Shown here piece after piece: positions 37,272 to 46,809 of a stretch of DNA of 64,000 nucleotides. This stretch comes from Chryseolinea lacunae (GTDB lineage: Bacteria; Bacteroidota; Bacteroidia; Cytophagales; Cyclobacteriaceae). Under the pieces are notes generated by a model. That model searched no databases and was not told the DNA's origin. It saw only the letters and a program-made list of their open reading frames with translations. Within the stretch, counting starts at the first letter, position 1. Each line of letters starts with the position of its first letter. The stretch spans positions 1 to 64,000 of the forward strand of contig NZ_JAERRB010000003.1 of assembly GCF_016735595.1 (NCBI RefSeq). Reading direction: 5' to 3'. The position numbers and the translations under genes were made by a program.

Positions 37272-37823
37272 CTATATCAAAAATTTACACAAGGGCTGAA
37301 ATATTGTCCCTACGCCTTTCTTCAAATTAGCTTCAAACTCTTCCAGATATTTAGCTGATTTTTTGGGGTCGGTTTCAAAGTACAGTCTGTACAACTCAAA
37401 TTTTGCATCATTAACTAATTCTTTCGCAAACGCCTTTCCTCTCGAATATTCTTGTCTCGCGATCGCATTTACTCCAAGTTTAATAATCCTTTTAAAGCAA
37501 TATATGGCAATATCAGTTTGACTACTTAACTTTCTTATCTTCCCCATAGTGTATAGTGTCTCTGCATTGTCATCTTCAATACTAAAGGCTCTAATAATAT
37601 ATTTCTCGGCCATTCTCCATTTTCGAAGATTTATTTCCTTGCGCATTTTATTGCTGCCATCTTCAAATAGACTTTCATCCAGATAAGTCTGAGCAATGCA
37701 TTGAAGCAGATAAAAATTATTCCCATAATCCAACTGCATTATGCGTGCCCTTGCTTTAACCGAATCAAATGCGACTAGCGCTCGATACTTAGCCATCATT
37801 AAATCAAACCTGTCCTTTTCCAC
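37272..37823 (-). CDS. TPR-like hypothetical protein
   Basis: A 183-aa all-helical protein with two or three degenerate tetratricopeptide-like units (WRMAEKYIIRAFSIEDDNAE, LYTMGKIRKLSSQTDIAIYC, FKRIIKLGVNAIARQEYSRG). It would act as a protein-binding scaffold. No signal peptide. The strand is set by continuous coding quality. An upstream stretch to 38032 holds a C/A-rich region without a convincing gene. In Bacteroidota such TPR segments often form the C-terminal half of STAND proteins, but no partner ATPase is near. Confidence 0.65.
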   Translation of the reverse strand: MEKDRFDLMMAKYRALVAFDSVKARARIMQLDYGNNFYLLQCIAQTYLDESLFEDGSNKMRKEINLRKWRMAEKYIIRAFSIEDDNAETLYTMGKIRKLSSQTDIAIYCFKRIIKLGVNAIARQEYSRGKAFAKELVNDAKFELYRLYFETDPKKSAKYLEEFEANLKKGVGTIFQPLCKFLI

Positions 37824-38031
37824 ACTAAACCTTTTTGATTCTTCCTTCTTTTTTTCTGCTTTTGCCTACTTCGCTTTTCTTTGGGCATGCACGCGAAATT
37901 TACCAACAATTCCACTTCCGCCCACCTCCATCCCAAATTTCACCCCACCCATACAGCTTTCACCCCAAAATCACCATCCACGCCCAAAACCGAACTTCAT
38001 CCCGTATTTTAGATCTTCACACATCTGAACT

Positions 38032-39168
38032 ATGCTAAAAGAAACACAAGTCCTCATCATCGGCGCAAGCATCTCCGGGATGGCAAGTGCGGCCTCGCTC
38101 AAAAAAAGAGGAATAGCCTATAACATCATCGAGAAGCAACAACACACCGCCCCAACATGGAAGAATCACTATGATCGGTTGCATCTGCACACCAGCAAAA
38201 AACTGTCCGGGCTACCCTATAAGTCTTTCGACAAATCGGTTCCACTGTATCCGTCCAGGCAACAGGTTGTCGACTACTTAGCCGACTATCAAAAGGAGTT
38301 TGATATCAATCCCGATTTCAACACCGAGGCGCTATCGGTCAAAAAGCACGATCACCATTGGCTCACCGAAACATCGGGCCACACCTACAAATCAAAATAT
38401 GTTATCGTGGCCACAGGTCCGTTTGGAAAGCCCAAGCCCGTCCAATTCAAAGGAATGGAAACCTTCCCCGGAAAAATCCTACACAGCTATGGCTACAAAA
38501 CCGGCAAGGACTTTAAAGGCCAGAAAGTATTGGTAGTGGGGTTTGGCAATTCGGCCTGCGAAATTGCCATAGACCTATTCGAACAAGGCGCAACGCCATC
38601 CATGTCCGTCCGGTCGGCCGTGAATGTGGTGCCGCGCGACATCTTTGGCATTCCCATTCTGCAACTGGCGTTGCTCATGAACTTCATCCCCGCGAAGCTG
38701 GCCGACAAAATGAATGCACCTTTAATCAGGCTATTGGTGGGCGACATCACGGGGCTGGGTCTCAAAAAACTTCCCTATGGTCCGCTTGAGCAAATTGAAA
38801 AACACGGATCCGTGCCATTGCTCGACATCGGCACCATTGCACACATCCGAAAGGGCCACATCGCCATACGCAGCAACATCGACCACATCCAGCACAACAC
38901 CGTTCACTTTCAAGACGGCAGCCACGACAACTTTGATGCTATCGTCGCCGGCATTGGCTACTATAGAGACTATGCAGAAATCATCGAAGTGGATCACACC
39001 CGGTTCCTCGATCTGAACGTGAGCGTCGACAAACAAAAACACTTTGGCAAAGACGGCCTATACTTTTGCGGGTTCTGGATTTCTCCCACAGGCCAGATAC
39101 GTGAGATCGCGCGCGACGCACAAAAAATAGCGCGAGACATCAGTCAGAAAATCACATCCAATCCCTGA
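38032..39168 (+). CDS. FAD/NADPH-dependent monooxygenase (flavin-containing monooxygenase-like)
   Basis: A 378-aa protein with two dinucleotide-binding Rossmann motifs: FAD site LIIGASISGMASAASL (~8-23, Ala in place of the first-Gly partner) and NADPH site VLVVGFGNSACEIAIDL (~165-181), plus the linking ATGPFGKPKPVQFKGM. The layout (HYDRLHLHTSKKLSGLPYKS; YPSRQQVVDYLADY) is that of class-B flavin monooxygenases of the YUCCA/CzcO type, which oxidise amines or small carbonyls. Cytosolic. It stands between a TPR gene and a convergent permease, with no evident operon. Confidence 0.85.
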   Translation: MLKETQVLIIGASISGMASAASLKKRGIAYNIIEKQQHTAPTWKNHYDRLHLHTSKKLSGLPYKSFDKSVPLYPSRQQVVDYLADYQKEFDINPDFNTEALSVKKHDHHWLTETSGHTYKSKYVIVATGPFGKPKPVQFKGMETFPGKILHSYGYKTGKDFKGQKVLVVGFGNSACEIAIDLFEQGATPSMSVRSAVNVVPRDIFGIPILQLALLMNFIPAKLADKMNAPLIRLLVGDITGLGLKKLPYGPLEQIEKHGSVPLLDIGTIAHIRKGHIAIRSNIDHIQHNTVHFQDGSHDNFDAIVAGIGYYRDYAEIIEVDHTRFLDLNVSVDKQKHFGKDGLYFCGFWISPTGQIREIARDAQKIARDISQKITSNP

Positions 39169-39187
39169 CAAAGCCATTGCTAAATCC

Positions 39188-41692
39188 TCACTCACTTCGA
39201 AGGGAGCCCACCGGGTTGGCCAGCGCTGTCTTCAAGGCAATGGACACAATCACACCAATAGAAATAAGCAATAGCAAAACAGGAGGCGCAACAAAAATAA
39301 TCCACTCCATGCCGATGTGAAACGCGAACGTCTGCAGCCACCAATCAGCGCCTAGCCAAATCACAGGCAACGCTAGGCCATACGCCAGCAGCACAATCTT
39401 CACCGAGTCGCGCGAAAAAAGAGCGAGAATGGAAATCACGGGGGCGCCAAGCACTTTTCGGATACCGATTTCTTTTATGCGCTGCGAAACCGAAAAAATG
39501 CCAAGTCCCAACAGACCCAGGCAAGAGATCAGAATGGCCAGCGCGGTCAGCACAGAGAAGACCTGCTGAAATTGATGTTCCGTTGTATACTGCTGGTTGA
39601 AGTAGTCGTCCAGGAAAAAATATTCAAATGCATTGCCGGGAAAGGCCGTGGCATAGTTGGCTTTAATCTTGGCGATGGTAGCCGGAAGGTCTTTTGTGCT
39701 CACGCGCAACGAAATGCTCGGCCATTGCTCATACGAACCAAAAACATACACGATCGGATCGTAGGTGTCTTTCAGCGAAGTCTGATGATAATTTTTTGTG
39801 ACCCCAATAATCTCTCCGGTAAATTCATCCCAAAGCGAAAACCGCACCTGCTGGTGAAGGGCATCTTCAGGATTTTCGAAGCCAAGATTTTTGGCAAGCA
39901 GTTCGTTGATAATAATTTTATTCTGTTCAGGTCTAAACGTCCGGTCACGGGGCGCTATGAGCGACGAGGCGTTGGGAAGATTTGGAAACGAGAAGCGATC
40001 GTCCTCCGTAAAATTCCGGCCCGCCACCAGCGGAATTTCATAGGTCGGAAAAAACTGATCATCCACGGTCTGGCTGTAGGCCGAAACCCGGTCAAGTAAA
40101 TCATGACCAAACAACCTGATGGAGTTAACATAAGGCAACGTGCGACCAGGCACGTTCGTAGAGCGCGCCATTCTTATCACCTCGGGCAGTCTGCCCTGCA
40201 GGTCCTTGAAGTGCGTAAACCTTCCGGCAAGCGTAGAGTCAACCGCCGAGGGACCTTTCACAATCAGCATCTGTTCCGAACGGTAGCCCAGGTCCTGTTC
40301 GTGCATAAAGTCAATCTGCCTCGAAACGGTGATCGTTCCGGCAATCAGCACAATGGAAAGCACATACTGAAATCCCACCAGGCCTCGTCTCAGCCGTATT
40401 CCCGCGGCCGATTTGGTAAATTTTCCTTTCAACACAAGCGCGGGCTTGAAAGACGAGAGGAGCAAGGAAGGATAAAGCCCCACCACCACAATGCCCACCA
40501 GTAGCGTCGCCACCGGCGCCATCCAAAACGAAACGTTCGATAGTTCATGGGTCGACATCAGAATACTGCCAATGGGTGAACCACTCAGTTGTTCAAAGGC
40601 CGGAAGCAGCATCGTCACCAGGCCGGTAGCAAGAAATATCGAAATCCCATTAATCAACAGGGCATCAACAAAAAACTGAGCAATCAGTTGTCCGCGGCTT
40701 GCACCCGAAACCTTGCGCATGCCAACTTCCTTGCCGCGCTCAATGGCTTTGGCCGTCGAAAGGTTAATGTAGTTGACCCACGCAATCACCAGAATAAAAA
40801 TACCCAGCAGGCCCACAAAATAAACGGTGCGCTCACTCCCGTTGCCGGCCATTTCATCTTGCAGGTGCGAGGTCAGGTGAATGGCCTCAATGGGTTGCAG
40901 ATCAACCACGGTGCCAAAGCCATATTCAAGTTTCTCCTTGGCAAAGAAGGGCTCCAGAAAAGGTTGAAATTTCTTTTCCAGCGCAAGTGGGTCCGTGCCG
41001 GGAGCCAGCCTTATGTAGGTAAGAAAATCGGGCCATGCCCACATGTCTGCTCCAAAATTTTTTACGGGATACGAAGCCAGCAAATCGAAATTGAGGTGGG
41101 TGTTAGGCGGCAAATCTTTCAACACGCCCGTCAGCGTATAGCCGGTGCCATTCAAGCGCACGGTTTTGCCCAGGGCCGGCGTGTTGCCAAAATATTTCGT
41201 CGCGGTCTTTTGGGTCATCACCAGCGAGAAGGGTTCCTTCAGGCAATTGCTTTTGTCGCCTTCCACCAGGGGCAGATCAAAAATGTCGAGCAGCTCGGGG
41301 TCAGCAAAAAACAGTTTTGTTTCATCAAAGTTCACGGGCAATGCTCCGGCGGGTTCATAAGCCACCGTGGTGGCCGGCTCAAAAACAGTAGACGCCGAAA
41401 TTCTGGCAGCCGCTTCAATTTCCGGAAAGCTGCCCTTCAGCGCAGGCGCCAGCGCCGGATGATTTCCTGCACCTGCCCTGTGCACCACACCGTTTTCTTC
41501 ATAGCTAATCGGCAGCCGATAGGTGCGCTCGCTGTGGGCATGAAACGAATCAAAACTATGTTCCGCCAGCACATAGAGGTAGATCAAAAACACCACCGTC
41601 ATGCCGGCGGTGAGCCCGGCGATGTTGATGAACGAAAACACCCGGTTGCGTAGCAGATTTCTCCAGGCTACCAGAAAATAAGACCTTAGCAT
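39188..41692 (-). CDS. MacB/FtsX-type ABC transporter permease
   Basis: An 834-aa protein with the duplicated layout usual in Bacteroidota: N-terminal membrane helix (NIAGLTAGMTVVFLIYLYVL, ~25-45), periplasmic MacB_PCD domain (~50-255), FtsX three-helix domain (~285-410, with ERGKEVGMRKVSGASRGQLI), a second periplasmic domain (~440-650), and a final FtsX domain (IKEIGIRKVLGAPVISILAL; ends LKTALANPVGSLRSE). It couples a cytosolic ATPase to efflux of lipoproteins, peptides or drugs across the inner membrane. The ATPase gene is not beside it. A decayed relative is at 60388-60700. Confidence 0.92.
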   Translation of the reverse strand: MLRSYFLVAWRNLLRNRVFSFINIAGLTAGMTVVFLIYLYVLAEHSFDSFHAHSERTYRLPISYEENGVVHRAGAGNHPALAPALKGSFPEIEAAARISASTVFEPATTVAYEPAGALPVNFDETKLFFADPELLDIFDLPLVEGDKSNCLKEPFSLVMTQKTATKYFGNTPALGKTVRLNGTGYTLTGVLKDLPPNTHLNFDLLASYPVKNFGADMWAWPDFLTYIRLAPGTDPLALEKKFQPFLEPFFAKEKLEYGFGTVVDLQPIEAIHLTSHLQDEMAGNGSERTVYFVGLLGIFILVIAWVNYINLSTAKAIERGKEVGMRKVSGASRGQLIAQFFVDALLINGISIFLATGLVTMLLPAFEQLSGSPIGSILMSTHELSNVSFWMAPVATLLVGIVVVGLYPSLLLSSFKPALVLKGKFTKSAAGIRLRRGLVGFQYVLSIVLIAGTITVSRQIDFMHEQDLGYRSEQMLIVKGPSAVDSTLAGRFTHFKDLQGRLPEVIRMARSTNVPGRTLPYVNSIRLFGHDLLDRVSAYSQTVDDQFFPTYEIPLVAGRNFTEDDRFSFPNLPNASSLIAPRDRTFRPEQNKIIINELLAKNLGFENPEDALHQQVRFSLWDEFTGEIIGVTKNYHQTSLKDTYDPIVYVFGSYEQWPSISLRVSTKDLPATIAKIKANYATAFPGNAFEYFFLDDYFNQQYTTEHQFQQVFSVLTALAILISCLGLLGLGIFSVSQRIKEIGIRKVLGAPVISILALFSRDSVKIVLLAYGLALPVIWLGADWWLQTFAFHIGMEWIIFVAPPVLLLLISIGVIVSIALKTALANPVGSLRSE

Positions 41693-41849
41693 ATCAAGAT
41701 TTGGATTGTTGGTGCTGTTGCCGTATTCCCAATATCTTGCCAGAAAAAAGGTGGTTGATTTGTGAAATTTGGTGGGGTGGTTGGGATGGGGCGTCCGTTA
41801 GTGAGCAATGTTGGTCGGGTAGATACATTCGTCCTTTGCTCATTCAACC

Positions 41850-42074
41850 TCAATGCCCTCCCGACAACTCATCAAGCCGTCGCCGCTCTTGTTCACTTAA
41901 ACTATCCATGCCGTTCGCGGCAATCTTGTCAAGCAGGCCGTCCAACTCTTTTTGTTTCTTAACGCGCTCCGCGTTGTAGCGCTCATCCTTGGTTTCATAA
42001 GACCCGGAACTAAAATACGTTCTGTACACATACACGCCAATGCCGGCAAGGGCGAGCATAAAAAGCAGATTCAT
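41850..42074 (-). CDS. Small membrane-anchored protein (DUF6576-like)
   Basis: A 74-aa protein: one N-terminal membrane helix (MNLLFMLALAGIGVYVYRTY), then a conserved helical hairpin (DERYNAERVKKQKELDGLLD; GMDSLSEQERRRLDELS). This hairpin is familiar from the ends of rhomboid-like proteins and as a standalone protein in Bacteroidota (DUF6576 type). Role unknown; likely an inner-membrane accessory. No promoter was recognised. Confidence 0.7.
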   Translation of the reverse strand: MNLLFMLALAGIGVYVYRTYFSSGSYETKDERYNAERVKKQKELDGLLDKIAANGMDSLSEQERRRLDELSGGH

Positions 42075-42468
42075 ACAATAACAATTTTAGTAAAGCTCTG
42101 TAGTAGTTTTTTTATGTAGTGTCTCAATTGGGCGACATTCTTCCAAAGCCCTTCATCCAAATAAAAATACTCAACCTCTTTTTAACTGCCAATCACCCAT
42201 TCATATTAAATCGCACAGCCCATGCAACCTTTCGCACCCCACAGAAGTCTTCTGGATTGTAGCTCCTTCTCCAGGGCTGCCGGGCCCTAACAGCACGTCA
42301 TTTCAAAACGCTGTCCGGATTCGCTCAACGCAATGTGGAATATGGACATCTCCGGAGAAACCCGGCCTGCACAGGATCGTTCAGGGCCGTTTTGAAGCGT
42401 GGCATATAGATTGGGTTAGTGCACACTGGATCGAAATCAACTAACAACACCTTACCCCCATAAACAAC
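42075..42468. other. Intergenic region, no gene recognised
   Basis: 394 bp. TTCAAAACG near 42301 and CGTTTTGAA near 42390 form a distant inverted pair around a GC-rich segment. It may be leader structure of the DUF4097-like gene or chance. No coding region seen. Confidence 0.4.
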
Positions 42469-43491
42469 ATGAAAAAAATACTTTTCCTTTTTGTCGCGCT
42501 CGCCGTTAGCCTGGCCGGCCTGGCGCAAAATAGTCCCTACCTAACAAAGTCGCTGGCAAACGAAAGCGTGAGCGAAGTCTATGCGCGCACATCGGGTGGC
42601 GGCATAACCGTTTCGGGAGTCAGTGTCAGCCAAACCCGTGTCGAGGTCTATGTTCAGGGAAACAACAACCTTGACCTTTCAAAAGACGAAATCAAAACAA
42701 AGCTCGAAGAAGACTACAACCTCAACGTGTCGGTGTCGGGCAACAAAGTAACGGCCGTTGCCGAACCCAAACATCAAAACATGAATTGGAAAAAGGGCCT
42801 CAGCATTTCTTTCAAAATCTATGTGCCTCAAAATGTATCCACCGACCTCAGCACCAGCGGTGGTGGCATCGACCTCACCAACCTGTCGGGCACACACAAT
42901 TTTTCAACCAGCGGCGGCGGCCTCGACCTCACAAAACTCACGGGCACAGTGCGCGGCAAAACGTCGGGTGGTGGCATCAACCTGGCCGACTCGGGTGGTG
43001 AAATTTCACTCTCCACCAGCGGCGGCGGCATCGAGGTCAGCAATAGCAGCGGTCAGATCCGCCTCAACACATCGGGCGGCGGCATCACCCTCAACCGACT
43101 CGACGGCACCATCGACGCTTCTACCAGTGGCGGCCCCGTGCGTGGCGACAACATCAAAGGCCAACTCACAGCCCACACGTCGGGAGGAGGCGTAACGTTG
43201 CGCGAACTGTCGTGCAGCGTAGATGCTTCAACCAGCGGCGGCAACATGGAAGTGGAGATTAGTCAACTCGGCAAGTTTGTCACCGTTTCCAACTCGGGCG
43301 GCAACATCAACTTATCATTGCCCGCCAACCACGGCCTCGACCTGAAGCTGCGCGGCAACAAAATCAAAACAAACAACCTCAGCAACTTCAGCGGCGAAAT
43401 GGACGACGACAACGTGAACGGAAAACTCAACGGCGGCGGCATCCCCGTCAACGTCCGCAGCAGTGGCCACGTAACCGTAGCCATCCGATAA
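42469..43491 (+). CDS. Exported DUF4097-like repeat protein
   Basis: A 340-aa protein with a signal peptide (KKILFLFVALAVSLAGLAQ). After ~110 residues it becomes a run of short beta-turn repeats of about 18 aa, each with T/S-SGGG-I/L (ARTSGGGITVSG; STSGGGIDLTNLSG; KTSGGGINLADSGG; NTSGGGITLNRLDG; HTSGGGVTLRELS). Such regular turns build a right-handed beta-helix, as in putative-adhesin DUF4097/DUF2807-type proteins. It is likely outside the cytosol, at the envelope. The repeats are shorter and more regular than usual. The gene stands alone. Confidence 0.8.
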   Translation: MKKILFLFVALAVSLAGLAQNSPYLTKSLANESVSEVYARTSGGGITVSGVSVSQTRVEVYVQGNNNLDLSKDEIKTKLEEDYNLNVSVSGNKVTAVAEPKHQNMNWKKGLSISFKIYVPQNVSTDLSTSGGGIDLTNLSGTHNFSTSGGGLDLTKLTGTVRGKTSGGGINLADSGGEISLSTSGGGIEVSNSSGQIRLNTSGGGITLNRLDGTIDASTSGGPVRGDNIKGQLTAHTSGGGVTLRELSCSVDASTSGGNMEVEISQLGKFVTVSNSGGNINLSLPANHGLDLKLRGNKIKTNNLSNFSGEMDDDNVNGKLNGGGIPVNVRSSGHVTVAIR

Positions 43492-43612
43492 ACCACCAGC
43501 ACGTTATTTTGAGTGTGAAGATTAAGACAAGATTAAACCACCAAACCGACATTTCTTTTCAAGGTGTCGCTTTGGTGGGTTAATAATGTCTAGGTTTGTG
43601 CAAACAACAACC

Positions 43613-44431
43613 ATGCACAAACTCATTCCATTTCTGGCAAGCCTGCTCTTCCTCCTCTCCTGCAATAGCAACGACGACTCAAAAGTTTCCTTTACCGAAA
43701 GTTTTGTCCAGTTAAGCACACATAAAATCACTACCTATTCCGTTGCGGCAAACAGCAACTATCTCGTTGTTTTCGAATCGGGCCTTGGCAACGATCACAC
43801 CGTGTGGCAAACCAAAAACGTAGCCGAAGCCATCAGTGCCAAAATGGATGTGGTGGTCTACGACCGGGCAGGCTATGGCACCTCCACCATCGACAACACG
43901 CCACGCGACATCAACAGACTCAGAATCGAACTCGAAGCAGTCGTAAGCAAATATGCCAACGGCCGAAAAGTAATATTGGTTGGTCATTCTTTGGGAGGCA
44001 TGATCATACGCGACTTTGCCGTCAAAAATCCCGACCTCGTTGCAGCCCTGCTGTTTGTCGACCCTTCGCACGAATACTACCTTCATCCCACACAAGCAGA
44101 AGAAGACGCGCTCTACAACTCAATTAACAGCAGCGCGGGTCCGGATTTTGGCGGAACAAGAGAAGCCCGGGAACTCATGGAAGACAGTCAATACACAGCC
44201 ACCCTGCCCAACCTGCCAAACATTCCGGTAGTAGTGCTCACCAGCATGCAACCCGATCCCACCCACACCACGGCCGACAAACAAAATCTGTACGATGCCC
44301 ACGAGCTGCTAAAAAGCGGCGTCACCGACTTCACACACATCGCCACCACCAACGCAGGCCATTTCATAATGGTAGACGAACCTGCCCTCGTGATCGACAA
44401 CTTCAATTTGCTGGTTCTCAAATTGCAATAG
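43613..44431 (+). CDS. Lipoprotein alpha/beta-hydrolase
   Basis: A 272-aa protein. I choose ATG 43613 because it gives a proper lipoprotein signal (KLIPFLASLLFLLSC, Cys17), and a TAGGTTTG promoter box at 43591-43598 would lie inside a longer gene. The hydrolase fold follows: strand 3 LVVFESGLGND, GY at VVYDRAGYGTST, nucleophile elbow GHSLGGM (Ser126), strand 6 VVVLTSMQPDPTH and catalytic His in TNAGHFIMVDEP (~253). Expected to hydrolyse esters at the periplasmic face. Substrate unknown. Confidence 0.82.
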   Translation: MHKLIPFLASLLFLLSCNSNDDSKVSFTESFVQLSTHKITTYSVAANSNYLVVFESGLGNDHTVWQTKNVAEAISAKMDVVVYDRAGYGTSTIDNTPRDINRLRIELEAVVSKYANGRKVILVGHSLGGMIIRDFAVKNPDLVAALLFVDPSHEYYLHPTQAEEDALYNSINSSAGPDFGGTREARELMEDSQYTATLPNLPNIPVVVLTSMQPDPTHTTADKQNLYDAHELLKSGVTDFTHIATTNAGHFIMVDEPALVIDNFNLLVLKLQ

Positions 44432-44604
44432 AACTGTTGCAAACACTCAACCTCATCTCCTACACACCGCGCTCGTGCAACGGTACGCTGGGCGTCGCCA
44501 GATTAACAAATTGTTAAGCCACCTACACTGGCGCGTTTTTTGAATAATTTGGACAAAAGATTCACCTCACTTCGTCTAGCCTTACCTTGAAAACCACACC
44601 TGTT

Positions 44605-45861
44605 ATGCGCAAGAAATTATCCCCACACAATCTCTATCGTCTGTTCACCTTTCTTATCATAAGCGCATGCCTTTCTGCCTGCTCCGAACCCGACAACAAC
44701 TTCGATAGATTGCTCACGCTCGATCCACAGGTCATTCCCTACGTCGCACAAAACCATTGGGTCTACGCTACCGATGTTGACGGCAACATTCTGGATGTGA
44801 AGAAAACAAACGGCCGCGAACAACTCACCCTCACCTCGGCAAGGCCTGTAGGCAAATTCAACCTCACCATTGTCAGCAGCAGTGTTCACACAGATGGAAT
44901 AACATACATTAATATAGAGACCTACGCCGATGTAGACAAAGGCTCAACATTCGCACCAATAGCTGGACTCGGTTTCTCCTGGAGTGACTCAAGTTCGGTA
45001 GACGTTAAACTCAACGGCTACGATGGACTGCCATTGGCAGTTTGGGCTGCCAACCGCAAGATCTGCTCCGTAAGGAAGCAAACCATCGTCGGCGGCACGT
45101 TCAACGCCAACCTTATCATGCGCGGCTCGCCTTCCGATCTATTGCTCATCAGCTATCGCAACGGAATTCCTGTTTACGCAAAGATGCCGGGTGCCAAAAA
45201 CGGCGACCAGATTGAACTTGACATGAACAACAACTTCACACCCTTCGAACATCAGCGCAAACTGGACTTCGAGGGATACGCCAACTACGGATCCATTGCA
45301 GGTGCCTACCTCGACAACGATGGAAAACTCGCCTCTTTATTTCTCAATTTCATCGACACTCACCGCCTGGGAGACCAAGCGGCAATGGAACAACCACGGA
45401 TTGGTTACATAGACGGTTTTGACACCTACATGTTGAACGTCACAAACGCCCAACCCTCGGGTTATGTAAGCTATCTCAAGCAAGGCGACATCGCCGCTTC
45501 ATTTGAGTCGTTCACCATGCCAACGTTCTCGTTTAAAGTCCTCAACACCAACCTCCCCGCATTCGCCTACCAATTCTCCGAAGATTTCACATACTACACC
45601 GCCAACTTCAAATACGAAACCAACACGCTTTCCATGCACTGGAAAATCTCTGCACCCCAAGGCAGACAAATAACGCTCGGCGACATTCCTGCCGAAATCG
45701 CGGCAGTCCATCCCCGGATCCGCCCCATATCTTTTGAGTATCACGACTGCACACTAACGAAAGTGATCAGTGGCGACTCGTACCAGGAAAGCATTCTTCG
45801 CCTCCAACGCGACCTGTCGCGTGACATTGAATTGTACACGTTCTTGCCGCTCAATAATTGA
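44605..45861 (+). CDS. Hypothetical lipoprotein
   Basis: A 418-aa protein. The ATG at 44605 (MRKKLSPHNLYRLFTFLIIS) gives a lipoprotein signal ending SACLSACSE. An upstream in-frame TTG at 44587 is unlikely. The mature protein is beta-rich (NHWVYATDVDGNILDVKKTN; FNLTIVSSSVHTDGITYINI; GYANYGSIAGAYLDNDGKLA) with no recognised family or catalytic motif. Probably an envelope protein of a Bacteroidota-specific family. Confidence 0.7.
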   Translation: MRKKLSPHNLYRLFTFLIISACLSACSEPDNNFDRLLTLDPQVIPYVAQNHWVYATDVDGNILDVKKTNGREQLTLTSARPVGKFNLTIVSSSVHTDGITYINIETYADVDKGSTFAPIAGLGFSWSDSSSVDVKLNGYDGLPLAVWAANRKICSVRKQTIVGGTFNANLIMRGSPSDLLLISYRNGIPVYAKMPGAKNGDQIELDMNNNFTPFEHQRKLDFEGYANYGSIAGAYLDNDGKLASLFLNFIDTHRLGDQAAMEQPRIGYIDGFDTYMLNVTNAQPSGYVSYLKQGDIAASFESFTMPTFSFKVLNTNLPAFAYQFSEDFTYYTANFKYETNTLSMHWKISAPQGRQITLGDIPAEIAAVHPRIRPISFEYHDCTLTKVISGDSYQESILRLQRDLSRDIELYTFLPLNN

Positions 45862-46084
45862 GGGATGCAATCACCACACACAATTGAGTAAGTCAGGCGG
45901 GATCCACGATTAAGCATGGCAGTTGAATCCGTTCAGCTTCTCCAGTTCAATTTTGTACTTCCTCAGAAAAACCTACGCATGTAAACTCGTTCATGCAATC
46001 AACCTTTGTCTACGGGGGTCGCATGCACTTCGCGTGGTACAATGTCAAAAAATATGAGATAACTTTCGGACCAGTATTGAATCG

Positions 46085-46771
46085 ATGAAACAAAAAATAT
46101 CACTCTACGGCCTACCCCTACTGATGATTGGCGCAGCCACATGGGGATTTACAAGCAACGTGTTGCCTCCGCTGGTGTGCGGTTTTATCGTGCTCTTCGC
46201 TATTTTTGCGTTCATACAAGAGTATCGAGACCAAAAGAGCGATCAGGAATTTGCTAATATTTCGGCGCTTGACTTGCCGGTCCGCGAATCCCTCACACTG
46301 AAACCTGACAGGGAAATCATCATTTTGAAGGGTTGGATGCTTCCATCGTTTGCTGTAGCCCTTGGCATATTCTTAAACTATCCGCTGAATCTTAACGACA
46401 TCAACATTATTGGAGCCATTTGTTTTGTGATAGGCCCCTATCTCCTCTACCATCTCGCTTTCGTTCAAGACAAAGTTTACTACACGCTAGACTCGCTCGG
46501 CGTTCACATCACAAGGCCACTACTGTTCTCGGCCCCCGTCACAAAAGTAATTCCCTATGGATCCATAACGGCCGTTTTGTTCACACAGTCGTTCTTTGAA
46601 GCACGCAAAAACATTGGAACAATTTGCATCGCCCACGAACACTCCGACACCGATGATGAATACTACGCCTGCAAGCTGGTCGGTGTGGCCAAGTATAAAG
46701 AGATTGCCAAACTAATTTTGGATCGTGCCAATCATGTGGCGACTAAACAGGCCGATCCATTGCAACAGTGA
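46085..46771 (+). CDS. Membrane protein with PH-like cytoplasmic domain, hypothetical
   Basis: A 228-aa protein with four hydrophobic segments: two at ~8-42 (LLMIGAATWGFTSNVLPPLV, then CGFIVLFAIFAFIQ) and two at ~85-125 (WMLPSFAVALGIFLNY; IIGAICFVIGPYLLYHLAFV). A soluble domain follows (YYTLDSLGVHITRPLLFSAP, TKVIPYGSITAVLF) resembling the bacterial PH domains that follow paired membrane helices. No enzymatic motif. It ends 38 bp before the convergent end of the RNA-repair operon. Confidence 0.65.
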   Translation: MKQKISLYGLPLLMIGAATWGFTSNVLPPLVCGFIVLFAIFAFIQEYRDQKSDQEFANISALDLPVRESLTLKPDREIIILKGWMLPSFAVALGIFLNYPLNLNDINIIGAICFVIGPYLLYHLAFVQDKVYYTLDSLGVHITRPLLFSAPVTKVIPYGSITAVLFTQSFFEARKNIGTICIAHEHSDTDDEYYACKLVGVAKYKEIAKLILDRANHVATKQADPLQQ

Positions 46772-46809
46772 TCAACGACTCAACCGCCATCCGGCAATGG
46801 ATGCGCACA

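Noticed and set aside
40589-41653. 354-codon plus-strand frame
   Set aside because: Antisense of the MacB/FtsX permease; basic, low-complexity composition typical of shadow frames.
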